A stretch of 64,000 nucleotides of DNA, from contig JADKGI010000019.1 of NCBI GenBank assembly GCA_016722285.1, positions 1 through 64,000 of the forward strand, written 5' to 3'. Below the pieces are notes generated by a model. The model ran no database searches and had not been told where the DNA came from. It saw nothing but the letters and a program-made list of their open reading frames with translations. A program made the translations under genes and the position numbers. The stretch comes from Saprospiraceae bacterium. Its GTDB lineage: Bacteria > Bacteroidota > Bacteroidia > Chitinophagales > Saprospiraceae. Below, piece by piece: positions 28,791-38,247 of this stretch (positions are counted from its first letter, which is position 1; each line of letters starts with the position of its first letter).

Positions 28791-30124
28791 ATGCGATTAA
28801 TATCAATATTATTTGGATGTATCATCGGGGTTAGTGTAAGTGCTCAGCAATATCTGAGATGATTATGTCACAAAAAGACAGAGCTGTTTGGGTAGATAGT
28901 ATGCTGGAATATCGAATGGAGAAACTTCTTCCTGAACTCATGCGACGAGCAGAAATAGATATGTGGGTGATCATTTCAAGGGAGTATAATGAAGATCCGG
29001 TCATGAAGACCATGCTACCTGCTACATGGTTATCCGCAAGAAGACGGACGATGATGGTCTTTTATGATCCTGGCAATGGTCAAAAAATAGAAAAAGTGGC
29101 TATTGCAAGATATGATGTTGGCCGGTTGCTTCATGGCGAATGGAATATTGATGTTTATCCGGATCAATGGGAGGCATTCACCAACCTGATTGAAAAATAC
29201 CAACCTAATAAAATTGGCATCAATACTTCAGAATATTTTGGACTGGCCGATGGATTGGTGGCTTCTGAAAAAGAAAATTTAATAAACGCACTACCTCAAA
29301 AATACAAATCAAAGATCGTCTCAGCCGAAAAACTGGCTTTAAGCTGGCTTGAAACGCGAACAGATATGGAACTTGAATTTTATAAAGCGCTTTGTAATCT
29401 CTCCAGAAATATTATAAAGGAGGGTTTTGACCCAAATTTCATCAAAACAGGTATGACAACCACGGATGACATTGTATGGAAATTAAGACAAATTGTAACA
29501 GACTATGGACTTGATGTCTGGTTTCATCCAACTGTATCGATTCAGAGAGAAGATAAAAATAAATTTGACCATGTGCAGAGTTTTTCAGGAAGACCCAAAG
29601 ACCAGGTAATTCAGTTTGGAGATCTTTTACATGTAGATTTCGGCATTACCTACAATAGACTGAATACCGATCAGCAACAACATTTTTATGTGTTACGACC
29701 GGATGAGAATGAAATTCCTAAGGGATTACAAAAAGCTTTTGCAACTGCAAACCGATTGCAGGATATCTTAACCTCTCAATTTTCAGTGACTAAATCCGGA
29801 AATGAAATTCTTAGCAATGCCTTAAAGGTCGCCAAACAGGAAAATATAACCGCTTCAATCTATACGCATCCTATTGGTTTTCATGGTCACGCTGCCGGTC
29901 CGACTATTGGCCTTTGGGATCAACAAAATGGCGTCAAAGGTGCTGGAGATTATATCGTTTATCCGAATACTGCATATTCAATAGAGCTCAATGCTACATC
30001 TGAAATTAACGAATGGGGAAAAATAGTCAGAATCATGCTTGAAGAAGACGGATATTTTGATGGAAGTGATTTTAAGTATTTCGCAGGCAGACAGGAGGAG
30101 ATTTATAAGTTAAGGTTAAAATAA
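28791..30124 (+). CDS. Secreted M24-family (Xaa-Pro aminopeptidase-like) peptidase (frameshifted)
   Basis: An ATG at 28791 encodes a signal peptide (MRLISILFGCIIGVSVSAQ); a one-base deletion near 28857 puts the rest in the next frame, which otherwise appears to start at 28859. The main part has the creatinase-type N-domain and the pita-bread metallopeptidase domain: HVDFGIT with its Asp, a second Asp in NTDQQQH, the His of FHGHAAGP, and acidic ligands in IELNA and MLEEDGYF. It is predicted to be a periplasmic dipeptidase or Xaa-Pro aminopeptidase with two metal ions. It is convergent with sdaA. Confidence 0.85.
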
Positions 30125-30135
30125 CTGGATTCCAT

Positions 30136-31551
30136 TTAGCAATCAATGATATTTACAGCAGTTGCCAGGCCACCTTCTGAAGTCTCTTTGTATTTTCTGT
30201 TCATATCTTTGGCTGTTTCCCACATGGTTGCAATTACATTATCAAGCGGTACTTTGATGTCTTCAGGTTTCCGGTCGAGGGCTATGGATGCGGCATTGAT
30301 AGCTTTTATGGCTCCCATCGAGTTTCTTTCTATGCAAGGTATCTGCACTAACCCACCAATAGGATCACAAGTCATGCCTAAGTGATGTTCCATTGCCACC
30401 TCAGCAGCTATGGTACATTGTTCCGGAGTTCCACCCATAAGCTCAGTTAACCCTGCTGCTGCCATTGCTGACGAGACACCAATTTCTGCCTGACATCCAC
30501 CCATTGCAGCGGATATAGTTGATCCTTTCTTAAATATACATCCTATTTCACCGGCAGTACACAAAAACCGAATTATCTCGCTATCCCCGGCTTCTTTATC
30601 AACGAAACACAAATAATACATAAGTACGGCCGGAATAACTCCCGCGCTTCCATTGGTAGGAGCTGTCACCACCCTTCCGAAAGAAGCATTAACTTCATTA
30701 ACTGCAATTGCGAAACTACCTACCCATTTGAGAATTTCCTGAAATCCGGAGTTGCTGGATCTGATATGATTCATCCATTTCCACTTATCCTGGATTTCGT
30801 CATCAGAAAGTAGCGTTCTGGTAACATCTGCAGCTCTCCTTTTTACTCTTAAGGCACCTGGTAAATAACCTGTCGTGTGACAACCTTTATACATACTTTC
30901 CAGCATTACATCCCAGATACGAATCAATCCTGAATTAATTTGTTCAATATTACGATCTACCAGCTCATTGTCTAGAACAATGTCAGATATAAGCTTGTAA
31001 TGTCTCTTACAATACCGCAAAAGTTCTACGCTATTTTGTATTGGGAAAGGATGGGGCCGATTATTTGCCAGTATTTTAAGAGAATCACCTTCCCTGATAA
31101 TAAATCCACCACCAACTGAAAAATATGTTTCCGAATATACTTTGCCCCCAGGAGATTCGACTGTAAATATTATGCCATTGGCATGGTATGGCAAAAAATC
31201 ATTCTCAAATCTGATATCAGTATCGGGGTCAAAACTTAAACTAAAATTTTCATTTTTTAAGGATTTAAGCAATTTTACAGACTCTATTATACTGGGAATA
31301 GAATCTGTATCTACAATTTCAGGATCAAAACCAGAAAGCCCCAATATTATAGCTAAGTCAGTAGCATGTCCTTTTCCGGTTAATGAAAGTGAACCGTAAA
31401 GCGACACCGATAATTTAGCACCATCTAAGACTATACCGGAAATATTGCAACTGTTGATAAAATTTTCAGCAGCCCGCCACGGACCCAGAGTATGGGAGGA
31501 TGAAGGTCCAACTCCTATTTTAAAAATGTCAAATACACTGATAAACTCCAT
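30136..31551 (-). CDS. sdaA: L-serine ammonia-lyase (iron-sulfur, single chain)
   Basis: This 471-residue enzyme deaminates L-serine to pyruvate and ammonia. The beta domain starts FKIGVGPSSSHTLGPWRAA. The alpha domain has GCQAEIGVSSAMAAAGL, MEHHLGMTCDPIGG and VQIPCIERN, whose cysteines, together with one upstream (LCTAGEIGC), bind the 4Fe-4S cluster. Single-chain SdaA is usual outside Gram-positive bacteria. Its 3' end lies 11 bases from the M24 gene's stop; no terminator was seen. Confidence 0.95.
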   Translation of the reverse strand: MEFISVFDIFKIGVGPSSSHTLGPWRAAENFINSCNISGIVLDGAKLSVSLYGSLSLTGKGHATDLAIILGLSGFDPEIVDTDSIPSIIESVKLLKSLKNENFSLSFDPDTDIRFENDFLPYHANGIIFTVESPGGKVYSETYFSVGGGFIIREGDSLKILANNRPHPFPIQNSVELLRYCKRHYKLISDIVLDNELVDRNIEQINSGLIRIWDVMLESMYKGCHTTGYLPGALRVKRRAADVTRTLLSDDEIQDKWKWMNHIRSSNSGFQEILKWVGSFAIAVNEVNASFGRVVTAPTNGSAGVIPAVLMYYLCFVDKEAGDSEIIRFLCTAGEIGCIFKKGSTISAAMGGCQAEIGVSSAMAAAGLTELMGGTPEQCTIAAEVAMEHHLGMTCDPIGGLVQIPCIERNSMGAIKAINAASIALDRKPEDIKVPLDNVIATMWETAKDMNRKYKETSEGGLATAVNIIDC

Positions 31552-31684
31552 ACTGTCTAAGTATTGTGAATGGTGAACTCTTTAACCTGACCTCTCTCAG
31601 GATTTTTGTTGACAACAAAGCGTTAATTTATAAAACAATGTGGAAAACGTAAAGTTAAAAAATTAATATTAGACTGTATCTTTG

Positions 31685-31812
31685 TATCGACGATTATGTG
31701 AAGCGGCATCAAGCTCTGCTGGGGAGCAACTTGGTAAGGAATAGCATATTTACTCAAAGTGGAAAGTAAGGTTTGATCAAGGGAGTTCAATCAAAAGACT
31801 CCTTGACTTTTT
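31685..31812 (+). ncRNA. Candidate small RNA inside the IS3 remnant
   Basis: A TATCTTTG box at 31677-31684 fits the Bacteroidota -7 consensus. About 125 bases later a strong hairpin (TCAAGGGAGT with ACTCCTTGA) plus TTTTT forms a terminator at 31777-31812. Between them are short hairpins (GCTC with GAGC; TTACT with AGTAA) and no open reading frame. It runs antisense to the transposase. No match to a known RNA family was established; no good -33 element is present. Confidence 0.35.
31777..31812 (+). terminator. Hairpin terminator within the IS3 remnant
   Basis: TCAAGGGAGT at 31777-31786 pairs with ACTCCTTGA at 31798-31806 (one bulged G) and is followed by five T. It is on the strand opposite to the transposase genes. 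Confidence 0.6.
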
Positions 31813-31903
31813 ATAACCTACATTCCAATTTAGGAATCATGCCTTACAAAACCCATGGCCCGCTTAGTTGTTAAAATCATATAATACTTTTTTAGGCCTT
31901 TCA

Positions 31904-32620
31904 TCAGGGATGTAACTTAGCTATTAATTGCTCAGATTGGTTTGGACTTAATTGCCCTAATTGTTCAATGGCTCTTTGATAATTATTGACATACATCAGT
32001 TCCTGGCAGGCTTGCTGGAGCTCTTTGAAAGTGCGGATACCCCAAGGTTTAAGGTACATATTTTTGACGATGGAATTTAAGTTCTCAGCACTTCCATTTT
32101 CCAAACAATTATCAGCTCTGCTGATATGTATTTCTGCATCTGTCAGCATTTTTTATACACTTTTGAGTCGTATTGAGACCCGTTGTCAGAATGGTGAATA
32201 CATCCCTTAGGGCCTACATCTTTTGCGCTGTGAAAATGCTTGCTCTAAACATTGATAAGCGAAAGATGCTTCCATGCTCAAAGATGGTACCAGCCCAAGT
32301 ATTCTTTGTGAATAAATATCCTTTAGTGAATATGTAACTCCATTGATCATCAATAATATCATAATAAGTAATGTCGCCTACAATGAGTTGATTCACATTG
32401 TTTAAAAACAAGGCCATTTGTCAGGTTTGGATAATGACCTTTCCCTTTCCCATCACTTGTCTTTACTATCCTTGATCGCAATGGTTTGACCGTCATCCCT
32501 GAAGTACTCTTAGAGTTGTTCAAATTTATTGACACCCATACCAAGATCAATGCACTCCTATGTTTTTTATGCTATAATACAACGAACGACTCCCCATTCG
32601 TGGATGTTTGACTTTTTTAA
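31904..32620 (-). pseudogene. IS3-family transposase orfB remnant
   Basis: Several short frames read in order along the minus strand make up an IS3 integrase-type catalytic domain: KPLRSRIV and GHYPNLTNG, then NQLIVGDITYYDI (first Asp), HSDNGSQYDS (second Asp) and ENGSAENLNSIVKNMYL (Glu), ending QLIAKLHP at 31904. At least four one-base shifts separate them. The DDE residues are present, but the gene as given cannot be translated. Confidence 0.75.
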
Positions 32621-32958
32621 AAACTTCTTCTCCATATCCTCTTTGTAATGTTCTTTTATCATTTCTATTAGTGTCTCATAATAGTCGATTCTGATTTGTT
32701 GCTTGCCAACAATCCGTTCCAAGTTGGACTTATCTTTTTGTAATTCCAAAACTTTCAGATAATCACTATCACTTTCTATTACTATCTTATCTGGTCGAGT
32801 GGCCTTGCCAAATTTCTTGACCCATTGGTATACTGCTGTATAACTCACATCAAACTGTGTTGCAACTGATCCGGTGGTCAGTTTACACTCTCTATTAATT
32901 CGACTTTCTGCTTCTTAAAGCTCTCTGAGAATACTTTTCTCGTTCTTTTTGTACTCAT
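32567..32958 (-). pseudogene. IS3-family transposase orfA remnant
   Basis: It starts MSTKRTRKVFSESFKKQKVE at 32958, shifts frame near 32885 and continues SVATQFDVSYTAVYQWVKKF (helix-turn-helix), then a leucine-zipper-like region (LKVLELQKDKSNLERIVGK). This is the usual orfA layout of IS3-family elements. One shift breaks it. Confidence 0.7.
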
Positions 32959-33051
32959 ATTTGCAAATTTGTGAAAAGTTTTCCACATTTTTGCTGTCAA
33001 CGTATTTCATGAGACCACAAATCTTAACTCTTAACTCTTAACTTATAACTT

Positions 33052-33636
33052 TTATCTCTCAAACATACTTTCCTCGACTATTTGACAAATAATATGACCT
33101 ATCATAATATGACATTCCTGTATTCTGGGTGTATCATCTGATGGAATATTTATTAAAATGTCTGCTTTCTCTTTCATTTGACCTCCTGTACTGCCTGTAA
33201 ATCCAATAGTAACCATCCCTTTCTGTTTGGCCGCATCCAATGCATTTAGTATATTTAAGCTATTACCGCTTGTTGACATAGCCACCAAAATATCACCTTC
33301 GTCCCCTATGCCTTCGATAAGTCTGGAATAAATAACATCAAAACTAAAATCGTTAGCTACGGCAGTCAGATATGATGTATTTGTATGTAGTGCTTCTGCA
33401 GGGAGGGCTCTTCGATCCAGATAAAACCGTCCCGTAAATTCAGATGCCAGATGTTGAGCATCAGCAGCACTTCCGCCATTTCCACAAAAAAGTATTTTAT
33501 TGCCTTGCAGGAACGCTTCATATATCTTATTTGAAGCATCAGAAATTCTTTTCAACAGGTGCTGATTTGCAAGGATTTCTTTCTTTATTTCGATCGAATT
33601 ATGGATAATGTCCTCAATTTGATTCATAAATTCCAA
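33052..33636 (-). CDS. gmhA: Phosphoheptose isomerase (SIS domain)
   Basis: This 194-residue protein matches GmhA, which converts sedoheptulose 7-phosphate to D-glycero-D-manno-heptose 7-phosphate for lipopolysaccharide core synthesis. Key segments are FCGNGGSAADAQHLASEF, MSTSGNSLNILNALDAAKQ and a C-terminal IPRIQECH-like stretch (TPRIQECHIMIGH) with the active-site Glu and His. A glycosyltransferase gene lies directly upstream on the same strand, separated by 37 bases, consistent with a cell-envelope role. Confidence 0.92.
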   Translation of the reverse strand: MEFMNQIEDIIHNSIEIKKEILANQHLLKRISDASNKIYEAFLQGNKILFCGNGGSAADAQHLASEFTGRFYLDRRALPAEALHTNTSYLTAVANDFSFDVIYSRLIEGIGDEGDILVAMSTSGNSLNILNALDAAKQKGMVTIGFTGSTGGQMKEKADILINIPSDDTPRIQECHIMIGHIICQIVEESMFER

Positions 33637-33673
33637 GTGTTATTTTTTGTTATATTAAAATCAAATCAGATGG

Positions 33674-34810
33674 CTATTTATTTAACTTTAATTTTTCCCC
33701 AAGTTGAATAATTGCGGATGTAAATTTCTCCCAGCTTAGCTTCTTCTTTTCATCTTTAATATTTATTTCAAATTGGTCCAGGTCAAATGTAAGCATTTCT
33801 TGCATCGCTCTTGCAATATCTTCAGGTTCCGGGATACAAACCTTTCCTAATTCGGGCGGAACAAGATCAGGCAATGCTCCCACATTGGTAACAATCATAG
33901 GTATTTCAAAATGGTACGTAAGCGGTGTGACCCCGCTTTGAGTTGCACTCCTGTATGGCTGAACAACACAATCTGCAGCACTAAAATAAATACCAACGTC
34001 TTCATCTTTAATAAAGTGTGTATGTTTCAGTATCTGACTATTCTTTTTGGATCTGTTAATCTGATCATTTATTTCTTCCTCGCAGGCATAAAATTCACCG
34101 CAAATTAACAAACGAAGGTTTTCATTATTCTCAAGCAGTTCAAATGCTGAAATTAATAAATCAAGTCCTTTATATTTTCTTATGAAACCAAAAAACAGAA
34201 ATACATACACATCATTTGGAATATTCAATTTCTCACGTGCCACTCTTTTGGGTATTTTTTCTCCAAAATTGTCATAAAGCGGATGATGCACCAGATCTAT
34301 TTCTTTCTGTGTAAAGTCCCTTAAATTATTTTTGACCAATTCACTCATGGTTAGAAATCCTCCTACCGATTTTACAAAGTATTTAGTAAAAATTCGATCC
34401 CCGGGGCGCTTTTCATGAGGTATAACATTGTCAATAATTCCAATAATTTTTGAGTGTTTGTTTGAAGAAACAATTCTGGCTATTGTTCCTAAACAAGGTG
34501 CCATAAAAGGTATCCAATATCTGATCAAAACAATATCAGCATATTCTCTTTTAATTTTCAGACCACTACATATCCAGTTTATCGGATTGACAGAATTAAT
34601 GGCTTCAATAATGTTAAGGTCATCCGGCGGCTCCCCTTCTGAATATTGAGATTTGCCCGGAAATAAAAACTCAGGGTATTGTAAAGTAAATGTATAGATA
34701 AGTACTTCATGCCCTTCAGCCAAAAATTGCCTGGCCAATCTTTCATTGAATGTGGCCAATCCTCCCCCTCTAAGTGGATAAGCAGTACCAATTATTACAA
34801 TTTTGCTCAA
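33674..34810 (-). CDS. Glycosyltransferase family 4
   Basis: This 378-residue GT-B protein has the N-terminal glycine-rich acceptor region (RGGGLATFNERLARQF) and a C-terminal donor-binding region with FFGFIRKYKGLDLLISAF, LLICGEF and the TQSGVTPLTYHFEIPMIV stretch carrying the E-x7-E-like element. GT4 enzymes transfer sugars from nucleotide donors to glycan acceptors at the membrane. The specific sugar is unknown. It is next to gmhA. Confidence 0.87.
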   Translation of the reverse strand: MSKIVIIGTAYPLRGGGLATFNERLARQFLAEGHEVLIYTFTLQYPEFLFPGKSQYSEGEPPDDLNIIEAINSVNPINWICSGLKIKREYADIVLIRYWIPFMAPCLGTIARIVSSNKHSKIIGIIDNVIPHEKRPGDRIFTKYFVKSVGGFLTMSELVKNNLRDFTQKEIDLVHHPLYDNFGEKIPKRVAREKLNIPNDVYVFLFFGFIRKYKGLDLLISAFELLENNENLRLLICGEFYACEEEINDQINRSKKNSQILKHTHFIKDEDVGIYFSAADCVVQPYRSATQSGVTPLTYHFEIPMIVTNVGALPDLVPPELGKVCIPEPEDIARAMQEMLTFDLDQFEINIKDEKKKLSWEKFTSAIIQLGEKLKLNK

Positions 34811-35123
34811 ATTATCCAGGGTAATATGGTAATCAAAATTATTCCACTAAAAATAATATATACGAATTTAATAATCAATCTAAAAAAAATCTGGATACAA
34901 TTAAATAATGACAAGCCATAATTATTTAGAGTTATACTTTCAAATCACAAAATTAAAGCAATTTATGGTCATTCGATCCTACTTTCCGGTTGAACAGTGT
35001 ATCTGCTGACTAAAAACTGTAGAAGTATCGTAAAAAATGGGCATTTTTAATCTAAATTGCTCATAATTAATCAATTACAAAATAATAAAAAAGTAAAGTA
35101 TATTAAAAATGTATTCTATATAT
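34811..35123. other. AT-rich gap without recognised features
   Basis: No gene, repeat or clear promoter was seen in this stretch. Confidence 0.5.
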
Positions 35124-35160
35124 TAAAAAAAAAGGCCCACCCTAAAGAGTAAGCCTTTTT
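35124..35160 (-). terminator. Terminator of the cysteine-rich protein gene
   Basis: On the minus strand AAAAAGGC pairs with GCCTTTTT around a 16-base loop and runs into further T residues. It begins about 20 bases after the stop codon at 35181. Confidence 0.7.
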
Positions 35161-35180
35161 AATAAATATAAATTCAAGAA

Positions 35181-35648
35181 TTAATTTTTTCCCTCAGCTT
35201 TTTTCTCGCAACATCCCTTTGCTTCATCTTTTTTGCAACATGCCTTGGCATCTCCTTTTCCGGCGCAAGCCTTAGTCTCAACTTTTACTCCATTTTCATC
35301 TTGTTCCATTCTGGCAGAAGCTACTTTTGTAAATGACTTATTGGCAGCGTCATACTGTACTTCTTCCCAGCTAATTTTGCCGTTAGATGTATTCTCTGAT
35401 TTTTGAAAATAAGTAGTTGTACCTGAAACTTCACATGTCCTCTTAGTGACAGAACCATTTGAAGATTTCAATGCTTCTTCGGCTTCCATCACAACGCTAG
35501 CTACCTTTGTGTTTTCATCAGATGATGATACAGATGCAGACTTTTTAGAAGCACAACAAGCTTTTCCGGAATCAGCTTTGCCACATCCCTGAGCGTTCAT
35601 TGAAAATGAACAAATTAAAAGAAATGAAAATAATAATAAACTCTTCAT
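35181..35648 (-). CDS. Secreted cysteine- and lysine-rich protein
   Basis: This 155-residue protein has a signal peptide (MKSLLLFSFLLICSFSMNAQ). The mature part contains nine cysteines, in three CC pairs and isolated positions: GCGKADSGKACCASKK at the N-terminus, KRTCEV in the middle, and KACAG, AKACCKKDE and KGCCEKK at the end. This pattern suggests metal binding or disulfide clusters in the periplasm. The middle (about 40-120) looks like a small beta domain. I do not recognise a named family. Confidence 0.7.
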   Translation of the reverse strand: MKSLLLFSFLLICSFSMNAQGCGKADSGKACCASKKSASVSSSDENTKVASVVMEAEEALKSSNGSVTKRTCEVSGTTTYFQKSENTSNGKISWEEVQYDAANKSFTKVASARMEQDENGVKVETKACAGKGDAKACCKKDEAKGCCEKKAEGKN

Positions 35649-35873
35649 GATTTTTTTAAATTATTTGATTAGAATTAGGATACTTTAATAAAGTACAAAT
35701 ATAATACCATTTAACATATGTTGGTGCTAACAATACCTTATTTTACAATAATTTTAACACTATATAAGACATCATTTTATTATTTATCCCGTTTTATTGA
35801 CAAATAAACTTAATTTAAAGTTCAATAATATTTTTAAGTATTCAAAAAGCTAATAAAAATTCATAAAAAGTTA

Positions 35874-35881
35874 TACTTTTG
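35874..35881 (+). promoter_or_regulatory. Promoter box of bamD, implying an almost leaderless mRNA
   Basis: TACTTTTG matches TAnnTTTG. The bamD ATG is at 35889, only 7 bases after the box, so transcription would start at or next to the start codon. No good TTG lies 19-21 bases upstream. Confidence 0.45.
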
Positions 35882-35888
35882 CGCCCTT

Positions 35889-36689
35889 ATGAAGAATTTC
35901 GTTTTCGTATTTTTGTTACCGATGCTCTTATTAATGTCTTGCAAATCAGAATTTGAGGCATTAAGAACGAGTAATCAGCCTGAAAAAATATACAAAGCCG
36001 CCAATGATTATTATCAAAAAAAGGAATATGACAGGGCAATTGCTTTATATGACATAGTTATCCAATTTTATAGAGGAAAGACAGAAGCTGAAGATTTATT
36101 TTTCAAATACGCATATGCCCACTATTACCTAGGTGATTATATCTTAGCGTCATCATATTTTAAAAACTTTGCGAGTACCTTTGCAAATAGTAAAAATAAA
36201 ATAGAGGCAGAATACTTAGCGGCATATTCCAATTATAGATTGTCCCCAAACTATAAGTTGGATCAAACCAATACAGAAAAAGCAATCATTGGTTTTGAAC
36301 AGTTTATAAATTTGTACCCTGATTCAGACAGGGCAGATTCTGCAAATAAACTGATAGATGAAATGAGAAAGAAATTAGAGCAAAAATCATATGAACAGGG
36401 AAATTTATACTATAAAATCGGACAGTATCAGGCTGCAATGGTTTCATTTCAAAATACTCTTAAGGACTTTCCTGAGTCTAAGAGGGCAGAAGATATAAGA
36501 TTCCTTATACTTAACTCCAGCTATATATTGGCAACTAATAGTATTTATGAGAAAAAAGAAGAAAGATTTAATGAAGCCTTAGATCACTTTAATACATTTA
36601 TAAAAAAGCATCCTAAGTCAAGAAAACTTAAAGATGCCAGAGAAATAGAAAAAGAAACATTATCCGAATTAAAAAAATTAAAAGTATGA
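35889..36689 (+). CDS. bamD: Outer-membrane assembly lipoprotein BamD
   Basis: This 266-residue lipoprotein has the lipobox LLLMSC at residues 13-18. TPR-type helices follow: YYQKKEYDRAIALYDIVIQF, YYLGDYILASSYFKNFASTF, NLYYKIGQYQAAMVSFQNTL and FNEALDHFNTFIKKHPKS. BamD is the essential scaffold of the BAM complex at the inner face of the outer membrane. It overlaps rpoZ by 4 bases (ATGA), an order with coaBC and porD that is widespread in Bacteroidota. Confidence 0.92.
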   Translation: MKNFVFVFLLPMLLLMSCKSEFEALRTSNQPEKIYKAANDYYQKKEYDRAIALYDIVIQFYRGKTEAEDLFFKYAYAHYYLGDYILASSYFKNFASTFANSKNKIEAEYLAAYSNYRLSPNYKLDQTNTEKAIIGFEQFINLYPDSDRADSANKLIDEMRKKLEQKSYEQGNLYYKIGQYQAAMVSFQNTLKDFPESKRAEDIRFLILNSSYILATNSIYEKKEERFNEALDHFNTFIKKHPKSRKLKDAREIEKETLSELKKLKV

Positions 36690-36979
36690 CCACTGATATT
36701 AAATCAAAAGTTCAGGGCCTGGACCCAAACATCAAAGCAAGAGACATTAAGAGTATTTCTGCACAGACCTCCAGCATTTATGAATCTATTTCTGTTATAA
36801 CAAAAAGAGCTGAGCAGATTTCTATAGAAATGAAAAATGAACTTCATGGTAAGTTGGATGAATTTGCCAGCACTTCTGAAACTATAGAAGAAATCCTTGA
36901 AAATAAAGAGCAGATAGAGATTAGTAAATTTTATGAAAGATTACCAAATCCAGCAATAATCGCTACTGAAGAGTTTTAA
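36686..36979 (+). CDS. rpoZ: DNA-directed RNA polymerase omega subunit, Bacteroidota type
   Basis: This 97-residue protein has the Bacteroidota omega signature: SSIYESISVITKRAEQI, then a charged helix (LHGKLDEFAS) and ENKEQIEISKFYERLPNP near the end. Omega helps assemble RNA polymerase. The gene overlaps bamD by 4 bases and is followed after 68 bases by coaBC. Confidence 0.88.
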   Translation: MTTDIKSKVQGLDPNIKARDIKSISAQTSSIYESISVITKRAEQISIEMKNELHGKLDEFASTSETIEEILENKEQIEISKFYERLPNPAIIATEEF

Positions 36980-37047
36980 GAAATAATCTTGAGTTCGAAT
37001 ATCGGGAACCAAGAGTGCAGACTGAAGAATAAATTACAAGCTTTTAA

Positions 37048-38244
37048 ATGCTTGAAGGAAAAAAAATACTATTAGGGATTACTGGAAGCATAGCAGCTTA
37101 TAAAGCAGCCATTTTGTGTCGGCTTTTGATTAAAAATGGTTTTGAAGTTAAAGTTATTTTTACTCCATCAGCTAAGGATTTCATTACCCCTTTGACATTA
37201 TCCACCTTATCGGGTCATCCGGTAGTTTCTGAGTTAACAGATGGAAACTCCTGGCATAACCATGTTGAATTAGGCTTATGGGCAGATGTTATGGTGATAG
37301 CTCCCTGCACAGCCAGTACGCTTGCTAAAATGGCAAGTGGTATATGTGACAATATGCTTCTTGCTTGTTATTTGTCAGCTAAATGTCCTGTATTCATTGC
37401 ACCAGCGATGGATCTGGATATGTGGAATCATCCAGCCACTGTTAATAACATAAATTCAATAATTTCATACAAAAACAATGTCATTCCGGTTGGAACTGGC
37501 TTTTTGGCTAGTGGTTTATATGGCGACGGACGGATGGCAGAACCTGAAGAAATTATCCACTATTTAACTGATTTTTTTTCAAGAGAGAAAGATCTCTTAG
37601 GCAAAAATATATTAATCACCGCAGGACCAACTTATGAAAAAATAGATCCTGTTAGATTTATTAGCAACAGAAGCAGTGGTAAAATGGGTTATGCTCTTGC
37701 TGAAGAATGCATCAATAGAGGAGCTCACGTTACCCTAATCTCCGGTCCGACAAACATCAAAACAGAATCTGAAAAAATAAAGGTTGTCAACGTTTTGACT
37801 GCCAATGAAATGTACCTTGAATCTAAACGATATTTTGAAGATTCAGATATAATAATATTGGCTGCCGCAGTAGCAGATTATACTCCATCGGTGGTCTCTG
37901 ATACAAAAATTAAGAAATCTGATGATTCATTTTCTCTCAATTTGAAAAAAACAGTGGACATTGCAGCTACCTTAGGTAAAATAAAGCAAAAAAATCAATT
38001 GATGGTGGGATTTGCTCTTGAGACAAATAATGAAATCCAAAATGCATTAAAAAAACTGCATACCAAAAACCTTGATTTTATCGTTCTAAATACACTCAAT
38101 GATTCAGGAGCAGGATTTCAATTTGAAACCAACAAAATTACAATACTGGATACGTTTAAAAATGTAGTAACGTTTCCGTTGAAAACTAAAATTGAAGTCG
38201 CTACTGACATTGTTAATTATATTGTGAACTTTCATCAGTTATAA
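37048..38244 (+). CDS. coaBC: Bifunctional CoaBC (phosphopantothenoylcysteine synthetase/decarboxylase)
   Basis: This 398-residue fusion makes 4-phosphopantetheine for coenzyme A. The N-terminal flavoprotein decarboxylase half has LGITGSIAAYKAA, a histidine in WHNHVELGLWAD, APCTASTLAKMASG and FIAPAMDLDMWNHPA. The C-terminal synthetase half begins near residue 190 with ITAGPTYEKIDPVRFISN and RSSGKMGYALAEE, and contains AAAVADYTP. All parts are intact. porD begins 4 bases after its stop. Confidence 0.94.
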   Translation: MLEGKKILLGITGSIAAYKAAILCRLLIKNGFEVKVIFTPSAKDFITPLTLSTLSGHPVVSELTDGNSWHNHVELGLWADVMVIAPCTASTLAKMASGICDNMLLACYLSAKCPVFIAPAMDLDMWNHPATVNNINSIISYKNNVIPVGTGFLASGLYGDGRMAEPEEIIHYLTDFFSREKDLLGKNILITAGPTYEKIDPVRFISNRSSGKMGYALAEECINRGAHVTLISGPTNIKTESEKIKVVNVLTANEMYLESKRYFEDSDIIILAAAVADYTPSVVSDTKIKKSDDSFSLNLKKTVDIAATLGKIKQKNQLMVGFALETNNEIQNALKKLHTKNLDFIVLNTLNDSGAGFQFETNKITILDTFKNVVTFPLKTKIEVATDIVNYIVNFHQL

Positions 38245-38247
38245 ATA

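Larger units (their letters stand above)
31608..33001. mobile_element. Decayed IS3-family insertion sequence
   Basis: The ends are inverted repeats. GTTGACAACAAA plus AATGTGGAAAAC at the left (the two blocks separated by about 18 bases) match GTTGACAGCAAA and AATGTGGAAAAC in inverse complement at the right end. Between them lie orfA and orfB remnants on the minus strand, both broken by frameshifts. The left tail after orfB (about 290 bases) is unusually long and holds an RNA-like module. No clear target duplication was found. Confidence 0.7.

Noticed and set aside
28624..28806. A possible separate small gene on the minus strand between the SDR and M24 genes.
   Set aside because: It overlaps the SDR start in another frame and has no recognisable features.
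31700..31812. A partial likeness to the SRP RNA loop (GGTAAGGAATAGC against GGAAGGAAGCAGC) in the IS-tail RNA candidate.
   Set aside because: The tetraloop and AGCAGC side do not match and the flanking helix is not formed, so SRP RNA is not supported.
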